Shown piece by piece: positions 1 to 9,660 of a DNA stretch of 64,000 nucleotides (position 1 is its first letter; every line of letters starts with the position of its first letter). The stretch is from the NCBI GenBank assembly GCA_016716705.1, contig JADJVF010000017.1, positions 1 through 64,000 of the forward strand. Reading direction: 5' to 3'. A program made the translations under genes and the position numbers. The DNA comes from Holophagales bacterium (lineage in GTDB: Bacteria; Acidobacteriota; Thermoanaerobaculia; UBA5066). Below the pieces are notes generated by a model. It did not search any database. It worked only from the letters and a program-made list of their open reading frames with translations, and was not told the origin of the DNA.

Positions 1-1
1 T

Positions 2-1841
2 CAGTCGATGGCCGACCTGAAGGTCGCCCTCGAGGAGCTGCTGGAGGTTCCGGGCTCCGGATCGCCGACGCGCGGTGCTAGCGCGGCCGGACCGGCGTGG
101 CCGGCTACATGGGCGTCGCCGCCGCGATCCTCCTCATCGCGGCCGTCGCGGGGACGTGGCTCATCCGCCGCCGGATGACGGACCGTCGGAGCCGACGCGG
201 CCCCTCCCGCTGACGAGCTTCGGCGGGCGGATCCTCTGGCCCGCGCTCTCGCCCGACGGGAACCAGGTCGCATTCGTCTGGAACGGCGAGGCAGGATTCC
301 TTCGACCTCTACGTCAAGCTCGTGGGCCCCGGGACGCCGATCCGCCTGACGAACGAGCCGAACCTGGAGAGCTCGCCCGCCTGGTCACCCGACGGCCGCC
401 AGATCGCATTCCTGAAGAAGCTGGCGCCGGGACGCTCGGTCCTCGCCGTGCTCCCGGCGCTCGGCGGCAGCGAGCGGATGGTCGCCGAGGCCACGCTCGG
501 CTCGGGGGATCACGTGGTCGCCGGATGGAAGTGGCGCTCGTCGTGTCACAACGCGGTCGGGAGAGTCGTCCTCGCCCCTCTGCCGCGTGTCGATCGCCAC
601 GGGAGAAGTGAAGCGGCTGGTCCGGCCGCCGGCGCTCCTGAGGCTGGGGGACTTCTCGCCGGCCCTCTCGCCGGACGGCCGGACCCTCGCGTTCGCCCGC
701 GCCCGAACCGTCGTCTCGAGCTCGCTCCACGTGCTGGGCATCACGGAGGAGCTCGAGCCGGAGGGCGAGCCCGTCCCGCTGACGTCGACCCGGTCCGCCT
801 CGTCGCAGCCCGCCTGGACGCCGGACGGGGAGCGGATCGTCTTCTCGGTCGGCGGTTACGGGTGGACCGCGAACCCCGCCCTGATGGTGATCCCGGCGTC
901 CGGCGCTCCCGGCGAGAAGGCCCGGCGCGTCCTCGGGGGGGAAGGCGGGGAGTTCCCGACGTTCTCCCGGACCGGGAGCCTCGTCTTCGCTCACCCCCTC
1001 ACCGACCTGAACATCTGGCGCCTCCCGCTGGAGCGTGGAGAACCCGGGCGCCCCACGCCGCTCGCTCCTCCACGCGTATGGACGGGGGCGCCCGCCTCTC
1101 GGCGGACGGGAAGCAGGCTCACCTTCACCTCCGACCGCGGGGGTTCGATCCAGCTCTGGCTCGCCAGGCCGACGGATCCGACCCGGTCCAGCTGACCTCG
1201 ATGGTCGCGACGGAACCACCGCGGGAGGCCGGTGGTCCCCGAAGGCGAACGGCTCGCCATCGTCTCGAATCCCGAGGGCCAGATGGACGTCTTCCTGACG
1301 ACGCCGAACGGCCGGGAGCCCCTGCGACTCACTTCGGAGCCCCTCGCACAACAGCGTCGCCGAGCTGGTCGCGCGACGGCGCGTGGGTCTACTTCAGCTC
1401 GAACCGGGAGGACGGATTCCAGGTCTGGAAGATGAAGCCCGACCCGCGGGCGGTCCGGTGCGCGTCACCCGCCGGGGCGGGTTCGGGTCGCGCGAGTCTG
1501 CCGACGGCAGGACCCTCTACTACGTGAAGCCGCTGAGCGGGGGCGTCTGGTCGATCTGGCAGATGCCGTCCGGAGGAGGGGAGGAGACCGAGCTCATCCA
1601 CAGCATCGCGCGCCAGTGGTTCTTCGACGTGACGGCCACCGGCGTCTATTACGTCACCTCGGAATCACCCGGGGCCGAGCTCCGGTACCACCGCTTCGCG
1701 GACCGGAGCGACACTCTCCTCCTCACTCTCGAGAAGAGGCCCGGCTTCGGCCTTGCGGCCTGCCCCGACGACAGCGCCGTCATCTACACCGTCTACGACG
1801 TGGACGCGACCGAGCTGATGTACGTCGAGAGCTTCCGGTAG
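2..1841 (+). pseudogene. Ser/Thr kinase C-terminus plus TolB-like beta-propeller, broken by many frameshifts
   Basis: The start reads as the tail of a protein kinase domain (SMADLKVALEELLEV). A membrane segment follows in another frame (about 100-170, GVAAAILLIAAVAGTWLI), then WD40/TolB-like propeller blades with repeated SPDG, TPDG and SRDG motifs. The blades are spread over all three forward frames: about 200-300, 322-540, 587-1195, 1232-1350, 1350-1450 and 1450-1841. Joined, they resemble the common layout of cytoplasmic kinase, single membrane helix and periplasmic propeller. The gene runs off the left edge, so its start and catalytic core are not visible. At least five frame changes in 1.8 kb could mean real decay, but frame breaks elsewhere in this half of the window look like indel errors, so an intact gene is possible. 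Confidence 0.72.
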
Positions 1842-1913
1842 CCATCGGCCCCGCTCGCCGTTCGACCGCGCGGGAGCCGAGCCCTTCGGCCACCCCGACG
1901 CGAAGGACCTCGC

Positions 1914-2729
1914 TCATCCTCCAGGCTCGGCCGCCTCCGGCGCCCCGCCGCCGGGAGACGCGCACGGGTGGAGGCCGGGAAGGAACGCCATGCCCTCCAC
2001 GCTTTCCGGGAAGGGCAGTCGCAGAAAGGTCCCGTCGGAGTAGACGAGCTCGGACGGCCCGGCCAGCCTGCCGGTGGCGGACGATTCGAGACCCGTCGCC
2101 GCGACCTCGCGGAAGTAGGACTCCGGCAGGCGCGAGAACTCCTCTCCGCCGGTGGAGGCGAGGACGTAGTGGTCCCGCGCCGGTCCCGTCTCGTAGCGGT
2201 AGGCGTTTCCCCACGGGTCCCTGGCCGGGAATCGCCGGAGGTAGGTCGGGACCAGGCGCTTCCAGAGCCCGGTTCCGGCGGGCGGGTAGACCTCGTAGTC
2301 GACCCCGAACGCCTCGACCGCGGTCGCGATCGTCCGCATCTCAGCGACCGCCCGTCGCACCTTCCGCGTCTCATCGCTGTCGAGAGGCCGCACCGGGCTC
2401 GCTGCCGACGCCACCTTCCACCTTCCCGGCGGCTCGCTCCACTCGCCCTCCACGGCGTTGGGGAGCTGCCACTCCCAGTCGAATCCGACGCCCAGATCGG
2501 CCGTTCCGGATTCCGGCAGCCGGAAGACCACGGTTCGCGAAGCCGGCTTCTCGTCCGGCTCGTCCGCCTCGACGGAGAGGACGAGGACGTCGACCGGGCA
2601 GCCGATCGCCTTCTGGATCGCCGCCGCCGCGAAGTCCCGCGTGAGCGGCGGGAAGTCGTCCGCCGTCTGGGCCGCGAGGGGGCCCTCGGCGCCGAGGACC
2701 AGGACGAGGAAAGGAAGCGCGCTTCTCAT
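1914..2729 (-). CDS. Secreted protein with a GspG-like (type II secretion pseudopilin) C-terminal domain
   Basis: 271 residues. The N-terminus is a signal peptide (MRSALPFLVLVLGAEGPLAAQ). Residues about 125-200 resemble the C-terminal domain of GspG-type pseudopilins: a helix with EMRTIATAVEAFGVDYEVYP, then DPWGNAYRYE and a YVLASTGGEEF-like segment. The N-terminal prepilin cleavage site and long hydrophobic helix of true major pseudopilins are absent, so this is a secreted protein that borrowed the fold rather than a pseudopilin. Such proteins are common in Acidobacteriota; their function is unknown. It starts 61 bases downstream of the SpoIID gene on the same strand and may be the last gene of that operon. 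Confidence 0.7.
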   Translation of the reverse strand: MRSALPFLVLVLGAEGPLAAQTADDFPPLTRDFAAAAIQKAIGCPVDVLVLSVEADEPDEKPASRTVVFRLPESGTADLGVGFDWEWQLPNAVEGEWSEPPGRWKVASAASPVRPLDSDETRKVRRAVAEMRTIATAVEAFGVDYEVYPPAGTGLWKRLVPTYLRRFPARDPWGNAYRYETGPARDHYVLASTGGEEFSRLPESYFREVAATGLESSATGRLAGPSELVYSDGTFLRLPFPESVEGMAFLPGLHPCASPGGGAPEAAEPGG

Positions 2730-2790
2730 GGCCGTCCTCCCATGGAACGCTGGGACCTCGCGCGCCGGCGCCTGGTTCCCGGTCCGTCCG

Positions 2791-4011
2791 TCAGCCGGCG
2801 CGTCCCACCGTCGTCCCCGGGTAGTAGTGAGCGAGGATCTCCCGGTAGCCGAATCCCCGTTCCGCCATCACGGCGGCCCCGATCTGGCAGAGGCCGATCC
2901 CGTGCCCCCAGCCCGCGCCGGTGAGGACGAAGCGACCGGCCGCGTCGCGGTCGACGACGAACGCCGAGCTGTAGAGGTGCGAGGACGAGAGAGGCGCCGG
3001 ATCTCCAGCTCCTTGCCGACGACGAGCGCGCCGCGCTCTCCCGTGATCCGCAGGCGGAAGATCCGACCAGAGGGGCCGCGCGAGAGAGGCTCGAGGGCGG
3101 TGATCGGTCCGAGGTCGACGCCGAGGCGCACGCGGATCAGGTCGCCCAGCTCCTCAGCCGTGTACGAGACGGTCCAGCGGAAGAAGTCGCGCGTCTCCTG
3201 ATCGAATCCGGGAAGGATGCGGGCGAGGAGGGCCCCGTCCGCCGTGTTGCAGAAGGCCGCCGGGTTCGACCGGATGAAGGAGTCGAGATCCGACGGTACG
3301 GGCTCTGCCAGGCCATCGGGGAAGGAGACGAGGTAGGGAATCATCCGGTCGTCCCACGCGGTGTCGTAGCGTTCCGTCAGGCCGCCGCAGCACTTGGAAA
3401 AGCGGGCGTCGCAGATCGCCCCGCCGAAGAGGAGCATCTCGCCCGCGGTGGCGGAGACGGCGTCGGCGACGGCGGGCGAGACGGCCTTCGTGATTCCCTG
3501 GTAACGCTGGCAGTGGTCGTCGGCGCAGACCTCGAAGTCGGGGTGCGCCTCGCGGCCGTACCAGCGCCGGATCTCGCCCGGCTCGTCCGGGCCCGACGGC
3601 GCGATGCCCGCCGCGGCCGGGCCCTTCAGCCAGCTGCGAGAGATGACGGCGTGCGCCTGCAGGAGCTCGAGCGGGCACGTCGCGCTCATCTCCGAGGAGA
3701 TGACGCTCGCGACGTACTCCTCGAGCGGCACGTCGTTGACGACCGTCAGCCCCGCGGGGCGCCGCAGGACGCGGAGGGCGCCGCGGAAGACCTGCCGCTC
3801 CTTCCGCTCCCAGTGGAAGCCGATGCCGATCGTGACGTCGTCGAGGGCGAAGGCCGAGGAACGACGGATCGGCGGGCGAAAGGGTCGTCTCCACCTCGAA
3901 GCGGCGCCGCCCGGGCGTGATCCGGACGCCGGCCGGGTCGGTGAACTCCCCGAGCAGCTCGACCTCGACCGCCGGGAGACCCTCCAGCAGGCCGACCGCG
4001 ACGTTCAGCAA
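2791..4011 (-). CDS. SpoIID/LytB-domain protein (two frame breaks)
   Basis: Residues [15 protein letters not shown] mark the start of the SpoIID domain. The C-terminus, [20 protein letters not shown] followed by [12 protein letters not shown], is the family signature. SpoIID proteins are lytic transglycosylases acting on glycan strands lacking stem peptides; LytB is an amidase enhancer. Reading continuously needs two frame corrections, near 3850 and near 3000. The second restores the signature end and the stop at 2791, and the two cancel so the span remains a multiple of three. A TTG start at 4011 overlaps the DUF4922 stop. No signal peptide is evident. Context (DUF4922, GT2, DUF1460) suggests peptidoglycan turnover or recycling rather than sporulation. 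Confidence 0.82.
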
Positions 4012-4913
4012 CGGTTCTCCAGCCGGGCCAGAACGTCCCGGAACTGGTCGTCCGGAATCGTCACCTCGCGGTAGACGGCCGCGACGTCCTCGCCGGAGAG
4101 ACGCTCGAAGTCTCTCGGGAAGGGCGCCACGAGGATCCCCGACATGTCGATCGTCGCCGGGCTGACCGCGAGCTCGCCCGTGTGGAAGGCCTCGGGCCGG
4201 TGCTTGCCCCGGGGGTAGAGGACCAGAGAGAAGCCGGACGCCGGTTCCGTCCAGGCCGCGACGTTGCACCACGGCTCGGGCCCACGACCCGTCACGGCGG
4301 AGAGGAGCGCGAGCGCCCGTTCCGTCTCGCCCCGGACCCGCGACCGGTCCGGGCCGCGGAAGAGCAGGGCCCGCATCCCGTACGCTTCGATCGCCGGTCC
4401 CGCCTTTCCGGCCGTTTCCCTCACGATCGGGAGTCCGTCCCGCGAGCCGGCCTGCAGGTGCAGGTGGTCGGGCGCCGAGGCGCCGCACTGCGGGCCGTTG
4501 TAGATGACGAAGAAGCCGGGAAGTGCCGCCGCGAGGTCGAGCATCGTTCCGACCTGACCGGCGATCTGCTGCGGGCGGTGCTCGCGGTGGACGACGGTGA
4601 GATGCCGTTCCACGATGGGGAACGGGTTGCAGAGGAACGTGAAGCCGTCACCCCACGCGAGGCCCTTCTGCTCCGGAGGGAGGTTCGCGGCGCAGAGGAA
4701 GCAGGGGCGCCTGGCGATCGACTCGCGATCCACCGCCGCGGTCGTGCTCGCGACGCGGTGCGGGATGTGGCGAACGAGGACCTCGGCCCCGTCCGAGATC
4801 AGGGGACGCGTGAGGGCGTTCGCGAGGCCCGTCACCCCCCTCTGCAGCAAAGGCCACGCCTCCACCTGCTGTCGGAAGAGCGCCTCGACGTCCCGCGTGA
4901 CGTCGACCTTCAG
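4005..4913 (-). CDS. DUF4922 protein, HIT/GalT-like nucleotidyltransferase or phosphorylase
   Basis: About 302 residues. Counting from the proposed start, residues 71-74 form a CxxC pair (RPCFLCAANL), followed by LCNPFPIVERHLTVVHREHR. Residues 150-154 are HLHLQ, the HxHxQ signature of the GalT/Ap4A-phosphorylase branch of the HIT superfamily, where the middle His forms the nucleotidyl intermediate. DUF4922 proteins are mostly uncharacterised; transfer or phosphorolysis of a sugar phosphate or nucleotide is inferred from the fold. No ATG, GTG or TTG lies at a sensible place. The best candidate is a CTG at 4913 overlapping the GT2 stop as CTGA. The 3' end overlaps the SpoIID start, so the genes appear translationally coupled. 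Confidence 0.8.
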   Translation of the reverse strand: MKVDVTRDVEALFRQQVEAWPLLQRGVTGLANALTRPLISDGAEVLVRHIPHRVASTTAAVDRESIARRPCFLCAANLPPEQKGLAWGDGFTFLCNPFPIVERHLTVVHREHRPQQIAGQVGTMLDLAAALPGFFVIYNGPQCGASAPDHLHLQAGSRDGLPIVRETAGKAGPAIEAYGMRALLFRGPDRSRVRGETERALALLSAVTGRGPEPWCNVAAWTEPASGFSLVLYPRGKHRPEAFHTGELAVSPATIDMSGILVAPFPRDFERLSGEDVAAVYREVTIPDDQFRDVLARLENRC

Positions 4914-6198
4914 GGCCGGGCTCCCGTCATTCGCTGGCGCGCCGCGATCTCCACCGTCCGGAGCCAGTCCTTGTAGGCGTCGTAGCGGTTCTGCGTCTCG
5001 AGCGGGAGGGCGCTGTCGGAGTTCCCCTCCCACCTCCGGCAGAGGTAGACCGACTCGTAGATGCGGCCGATCTCGTACTCGCGGCTCATCCGGAGGGCGA
5101 CGGCGTAGTCCTCGCCGTAGCTGACGTTCGGGAAGCCGACGCGCCTGAGGACCGCGGTGTCGAAGGCGCGGGGAGCCCCGAAGCCGTTCACGCGCAGGGC
5201 GTTGTTCCGGCCGTTCTCGCGCGTCCACTCGCGGTGGTCGACGAGGCCGGGCGGGATCTCGTTCAGCGCGAAGTCGACCATCGTGTACGACGCGACGACC
5301 ATGGCGTACGGGCCGCGCTCGAGCTCCCCGACGATGCGGGCCAGGACGTTCTCGTCGAGGTAGAGGTCGTCGGAATCGAGCTGGACGGCGTACCGGCCGC
5401 AGCGCGGGTGGAAGACCGCCTCGTCCCAGCAGCCGCCGATGCCGAGGTCGCGACGCTCGGGGACGACGTGGACGAGCCGCGGATCGCGGACCCCCCGGAG
5501 CATCTCCGTCGTCCCGTCGGTGGAGTGGTTGTCGACGACGAGGATGTTGAAGGGGAACGGGGCCTGCTGCGACAGCGCGCTGCCGACGGCGTCGAGGATC
5601 GTCCGCTCGCGGTTCCGGACCGGGATGACGACGCTGGCCGTGACCGGGAAGATCTCGTCGCACCGGGGCACCGCCTCGAACCGGGGCGGCAGGAGCGCGC
5701 CGATCCGGCGGAGGTGCTCCGTGGCGAGGCGCTCCATGTCCAGCTGGTAGTCGCGGTTCCTCGGGTCGACGTAGTCGAACTGCGCTTCGCTCGACGGCCT
5801 CGTCTCCGCGAGGCTCGCCGCGTAGAGCGGCTCCGGGATCCGGACGATCGGCCGGCGCTCCGAGAGGCGAAGCCGGAGGTCGTAGAGGGCGCCCCACCTC
5901 AGGCCCGGCTCGACCCCCGCCTCGTGCGCGGCCGGCACCGAGACCGCCACGACGGGCCCGAAGTCGAAGGTGTCGCGCAGGCTCCCGGGGCGGTAGTCGA
6001 TGCGCGGGTGGCCCACCGCGTCGGAGTAGACCCAGCCGGCGCCGGTGTCGCGGAGCACCTGCGCCATACGCTCGAACATCCGTGGCCCGGGCGTCACCGT
6101 GGCGCGCGGGTCGGCGAGGAAGAGGACCTCGGAGTCGGCCAGGAAAGGAGCGCGGCCAGACCTTCGGAAGAGGCGGGCATCTGGTGGAGGACGTTCAC
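4910..6198 (-). CDS. Family 2 glycosyltransferase (one frame break)
   Basis: The C-terminal 250 residues form a GT-A glycosyltransferase: TASVVIPVRNRERTILDAVG, ILVVDNHSTDGT, then a metal/nucleotide site in AVQLDSDDLYLDENV and SYGEDYAVALRMSREYEIGR. The first 150 residues resemble the second half of another GT-A module (YSDAVGHPRIDYRPGS, VPAAHEAG), so it may be a degenerate tandem enzyme. The proposed GTG at 6198 overlaps the upstream DUF1460 stop as GTGA. The frame breaks at the AAA run at 6144-6146; one extra base there joins EGLAALL to FLADSEVLFLADP. The donor and acceptor are unknown. Adjacent DUF4922 and SpoIID genes suggest a cell-wall or muropeptide sugar. Confidence 0.82.
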
Positions 6199-6923
6199 GC
6201 GTCTCCTCTCGGCACGCAGACCGCGACCTCGAGCGGGCGGGCAGCGATGAGCCCTGCCGTCCGGTTCGCGCGAAGGAACGAGGCGAGGTCCGCCTCGACG
6301 ACGCGGCCGGCGCTGCGCGACGCGTGCCGGAGCTTCCAGCGCCCCGCCTTCCGGACGAGGAGCCCGCAGTGGAAGACGTCGAGCCCCGCCTTCGTCGAGG
6401 CGAAGAGCAGGATGTCCCCGTTCTTCAGGCGCGGCTCGAAGGAGGGGAACTTCGCCTTCGGGACGCAGGAGAACCGGACCTTCCGGGGCGGAAGCCCCGC
6501 CATGGCGTTCAGGACCTTCTCCTTCCGCGTCGAGAGCGCCCCGGCGGCGACGGGCCGGACGAGACCGGCCCGCGCGTTCCGGCGGACCCAGTCGGTCATG
6601 TAGTGGTTCCGGCGGGCCCACTCGACCCGGCCTCCGTCGTACCGGACCCGGCGAAGCTCGTCGGCGAACCCGGCCGCGTCGGAGGCGCGAGCGAGCGAAA
6701 GGACCGTCTCGACATACGTCACGCAGTCGAAGCGTTCGAGGGATGCGGTGAAGACTTCCGGCGTCTCCGCCGAGCCGACGAGGCCGTGAGCCTCGTACGG
6801 GCTGCCGACGAGGCTTGCCGAGAGGACTTCCATCCGCGCGGGGACGGTGCGATGCGGCTTTGTCCGCGAGAGGAGCTGCCCCACGCGACGGGTGTCGGGA
6901 CCACGGGGACGCGTCTTCGTCAT
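6195..6923 (-). CDS. DUF1460 protein (N-acetylmuramoyl-L-alanine amidase-like)
   Basis: 242 residues. GSPYEAHGLVG and SLERFDCVTYVETVLSLA match the DUF1460 family, a papain/NlpC-related fold in which the Cys of FDCVTYVE is the likely nucleophile. The later KNGDILLFAS and DVFHCGLLVRK segment supplies the probable catalytic His. Characterised relatives are reported as cell-wall amidases; activity here is inferred. There is no signal peptide, so the protein may act on cytoplasmic muropeptides. It lies 12 bases after the GT4 stop, and its own stop overlaps the GT2 start, placing it firmly in the operon. Confidence 0.83.
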   Translation of the reverse strand: MTKTRPRGPDTRRVGQLLSRTKPHRTVPARMEVLSASLVGSPYEAHGLVGSAETPEVFTASLERFDCVTYVETVLSLARASDAAGFADELRRVRYDGGRVEWARRNHYMTDWVRRNARAGLVRPVAAGALSTRKEKVLNAMAGLPPRKVRFSCVPKAKFPSFEPRLKNGDILLFASTKAGLDVFHCGLLVRKAGRWKLRHASRSAGRVVEADLASFLRANRTAGLIAARPLEVAVCVPRGDA

Positions 6924-6935
6924 CGGCTTGCGATG

Positions 6936-8114
6936 TTACGCGCGCCGGGGCGAGCCGGTGGACCGGTGCTGATCCGGCGCGTTCGGCTTCCCTGCCGCGA
7001 GAGACTCGTAGGTACGAACGGCCTGCTTTGCCACGGCCGCCCAGCCGAGGTTCTCCTCGAAGTGCCGCCTCGTGGCGGCTCGCGCCTGGTCTGAAATGCT
7101 CGACGCCGCCGCGACGAGCGCCCGCGCGCACGACGGGGCGTCGGCCACGTCGAAGAGCTCTCCCACCGCCCCGTCTCCCGTCAGGACACGGTGGGCCGGG
7201 ATGTCGCTCGCCACCGGCGGCGTCCCGCAGGCGAGCGCTTCGAGGAGGGCGAAGTTCGAGCCCTCGGCCGGGCTGCTCGTCAGGAAGAGGTCGGCGGCGC
7301 TGTAGTGGCTCGGGAGGTCGGCGTGCGGGACTTCCGCAAGGAGGTGCACGCGCTCGGCGAGAAGCGGCGACCGTTCACGGAAGGCCTGGACGTCGGAGAG
7401 GAGCGGCGCCTCGCGAAAGACCATCGTCAGGTGAGCGCCGGGGAGGTGCTCGAGCGCTCTCGCGAAGCCCTCGAGCGCCGTCATCGGGTCCTTCTTCTCG
7501 TGGAGACGGCCCACCCAGAGGACGGCGGGAGAGCCCGGCAGGCCCGTCCGCTCGCGCGCCTCGGCGCGGGGCGCCGGGAGGAAGTCGGTCGAAGCCTCGA
7601 CGACGCCGTGGATGGGCCACGAACGATCCAGAACGCCCGCACGTCTCCACTCGTCCGCGATCCCGGAAGCCGTGAAGAGGAAACCGTCGGCCGCGCGGAA
7701 GAGGAGCCGCTGGAGCCAGGGGCGCATCCGGTCTTCCGGACGCTCTCCGTGATGCTGGACGACGAGAACGGGATCTCGCCCGAGCCAGAACCGCAGTTCG
7801 GCCACCTGAATCGGAAAGAGGAGGCCGTGGACGTGGACGACGTCCGGACGCAGCTCCCGGGCCAGCCTGAAGAGAGACCTCGGGAGAGTCCGCCGGCCCG
7901 CGAGCAGGTGACGCGGGTCGTCCACGCGGAAGTGGTAGTCGACGCCGTTTCTCGTCACGTCCGCGTCCCGGTCGAACCGGCAGAGCGCGGTGACACGGAC
8001 GCCCGGGAGCCGGGCCGTCTCCTCGCAGAGCCGCGCGAGGACGGGGACCCGGTCGAGGAACGCGCTGGCGTCCGTCGCCCTCGCGAACCCGAGGCTCAGG
8101 TGGACGACGTGCAC
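6936..8114 (-). CDS. Family 4 glycosyltransferase
   Basis: 392 residues with a GT-B layout. The N-terminal domain includes HVVHLSLGFARATDASAFL and RPDVVHVHGLLFP. The C-terminal donor-binding domain has AVLWVGRLHEKKDPMTALEG and the GT4 motif region AEGSNFALLEALACGTPPVAS, where the retained Glu contacts the nucleotide sugar. GT4 enzymes transfer sugars with retention, often onto lipid-linked or secondary-metabolite acceptors. A GTG start at 8114 lies eight bases after the upstream radical SAM stop. No frame break is seen. A second GT4 at 17577 flanks the other side of the radical SAM block. Confidence 0.88.
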   Translation of the reverse strand: MHVVHLSLGFARATDASAFLDRVPVLARLCEETARLPGVRVTALCRFDRDADVTRNGVDYHFRVDDPRHLLAGRRTLPRSLFRLARELRPDVVHVHGLLFPIQVAELRFWLGRDPVLVVQHHGERPEDRMRPWLQRLLFRAADGFLFTASGIADEWRRAGVLDRSWPIHGVVEASTDFLPAPRAEARERTGLPGSPAVLWVGRLHEKKDPMTALEGFARALEHLPGAHLTMVFREAPLLSDVQAFRERSPLLAERVHLLAEVPHADLPSHYSAADLFLTSSPAEGSNFALLEALACGTPPVASDIPAHRVLTGDGAVGELFDVADAPSCARALVAAASSISDQARAATRRHFEENLGWAAVAKQAVRTYESLAAGKPNAPDQHRSTGSPRRA

Positions 8115-8121
8115 GCGCGCC

Positions 8122-9660
8122 TCACAAACCCTCGCTCTGCGGGTCCTTGAGACGGATCGCCCGGCGGGCGGCCTCGAGCTCGAGCGGGCTCCCGTAGACG
8201 CGGGCCGCCCAGCGCCACGAGGCGAGACCCCGGAGGGCGGCCTTCCCCCAGGACGGCAGGCGCGCGTCCTGGACGGTTGGGAATCGACAGGCGAGGACCG
8301 TCGCGAAGTCGTGGATTCTCTTCCGCAACCTCGGCGTGAGCCAGGGCGCGTCCTGGTGGCAGACGAAGTCGACCCAGCGCTTCTCGGTCCACTCCTCCGG
8401 TGTCGCCGGGAGGTCGACCTCCTGCGCGCCGTACGCCGTCCGGAACGCCCGCACGCCCGGCCCGTCTCGCCGGGCACGTTCCGAATCGCGCTGCGGCGTC
8501 GGCGTGTAGAAGTAGAGGATCACCTCGCACTCGGGGTGGATCGCCTTCAGCTTCCTGACGAAGAGGAGCGTGTTCTCGACCTCTCCTTCCGGGTCCTCGG
8601 GCCCCCCGAGGACGAAGGAGAACTCGGGAATGACGCCGGACTCGCTGCACCGCCGGGCCACCTCGAAGGTCTGCTCGACCTTCGTCCCCTTGTGCATCGC
8701 GCGGAGCGCGCGGTCGCTGCCCGCCTCGGCGCCGATGTACGCCATCCGGAGGCCGCTTCGCCGCGCCAGCTCCCACGTGCGGGAGGAGAAGCCGGCGAGG
8801 GTGTCGGGCCGGGCGTAGCACCAGTACGGGAGTCCCGCACGCGACAGCGCCTCGAGCACCGGCACCGACGACTCCTCGCTGTCGAAGAAGTTGTTGTCGT
8901 AGAACTGGATCGCGTCGGCGCCGTGCCGGTCGCGGAGCGCCTCGACCGCGGCGAGCATCCGCGCCGGACCGGAGAGGAGCGTCTTCCCTCCGAACATCGA
9001 GACGACTCCACAGAAGGAGCAGCGGTAGCGGCAGCCGAGGGCGGCCTGGTGAACGCCGGTCCGGCGGCCGAGGAAGGTGCGCGCGAGGTAGGGCGAGACG
9101 TCGCCGAGGCGCTCGATCGGCAGCGGCGGGAATCCGTCGGGTTCCCGCCACGGGCGGTCCGCCTCGTGGACGATCGCCCCGTCCCGCTTCCAGGTGACCC
9201 CGCGAACGCCGGAGAGATCCAGCGGGCCGCGGCCGCCGGGAGCGCCTCCGTCGTCCGCACGCGCGAGAAGCTCGAGGAGGGTCTCCTCGCCCGCCCCGCG
9301 AACGACGGCGTCGACGTAGGGCGCGTTCACGGCGGCCTCCGGGTAGAGGGACGGGAAGTAGCCTCCCCAGGCGATCGGGACGTTCGGGAACCGGTCGCGG
9401 ACCGCCGCGGAGATCGCGATGGCCGGGCCGACCTGCGGCCCCGGCATGACGGTGAGACCAACCAGGGAATGCGGGGCACGGTCGAGGTGCGCCAGAACGG
9501 TCCCGGTTGCGTCGGGGTCCAGGTTTCCGTCCACCAGGGCGTATTCCCGCTTCCCTTCGAGGACCGCGCCCAGGGCGAGGAGCGAGAGGGGAAGGCGTGC
9601 GTTCTTCGGCGAGCAGATCCGCGGGTTGACGAGGAGGACCGGCCCTGGCGACGGGCTCAT
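8122..9660 (-). CDS. B12-binding-type radical SAM enzyme
   Basis: 512 residues. The N-terminal Rossmann-like domain (about 1-140: GPVLLVNPRICSPKNARLPL, IAWGGYFPSLYPE, VVRGAGEETLLELL) matches the cobalamin-binding domain of BchE/HpnR-like enzymes. A radical SAM core follows with the cluster motif CRYRCSFC near residue 211-218 and SAM-contacting AYIGAEAGSDRALRAM. The canonical DxHxxG cobalamin ligand motif is not obvious, as in many of this subgroup, so B12 binding is a family inference. Such enzymes methylate or cyclise unreactive carbons. The ATG at 9660 overlaps the methyltransferase stop as ATGA. Confidence 0.87.
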   Translation of the reverse strand: MSPSPGPVLLVNPRICSPKNARLPLSLLALGAVLEGKREYALVDGNLDPDATGTVLAHLDRAPHSLVGLTVMPGPQVGPAIAISAAVRDRFPNVPIAWGGYFPSLYPEAAVNAPYVDAVVRGAGEETLLELLARADDGGAPGGRGPLDLSGVRGVTWKRDGAIVHEADRPWREPDGFPPLPIERLGDVSPYLARTFLGRRTGVHQAALGCRYRCSFCGVVSMFGGKTLLSGPARMLAAVEALRDRHGADAIQFYDNNFFDSEESSVPVLEALSRAGLPYWCYARPDTLAGFSSRTWELARRSGLRMAYIGAEAGSDRALRAMHKGTKVEQTFEVARRCSESGVIPEFSFVLGGPEDPEGEVENTLLFVRKLKAIHPECEVILYFYTPTPQRDSERARRDGPGVRAFRTAYGAQEVDLPATPEEWTEKRWVDFVCHQDAPWLTPRLRKRIHDFATVLACRFPTVQDARLPSWGKAALRGLASWRWAARVYGSPLELEAARRAIRLKDPQSEGL

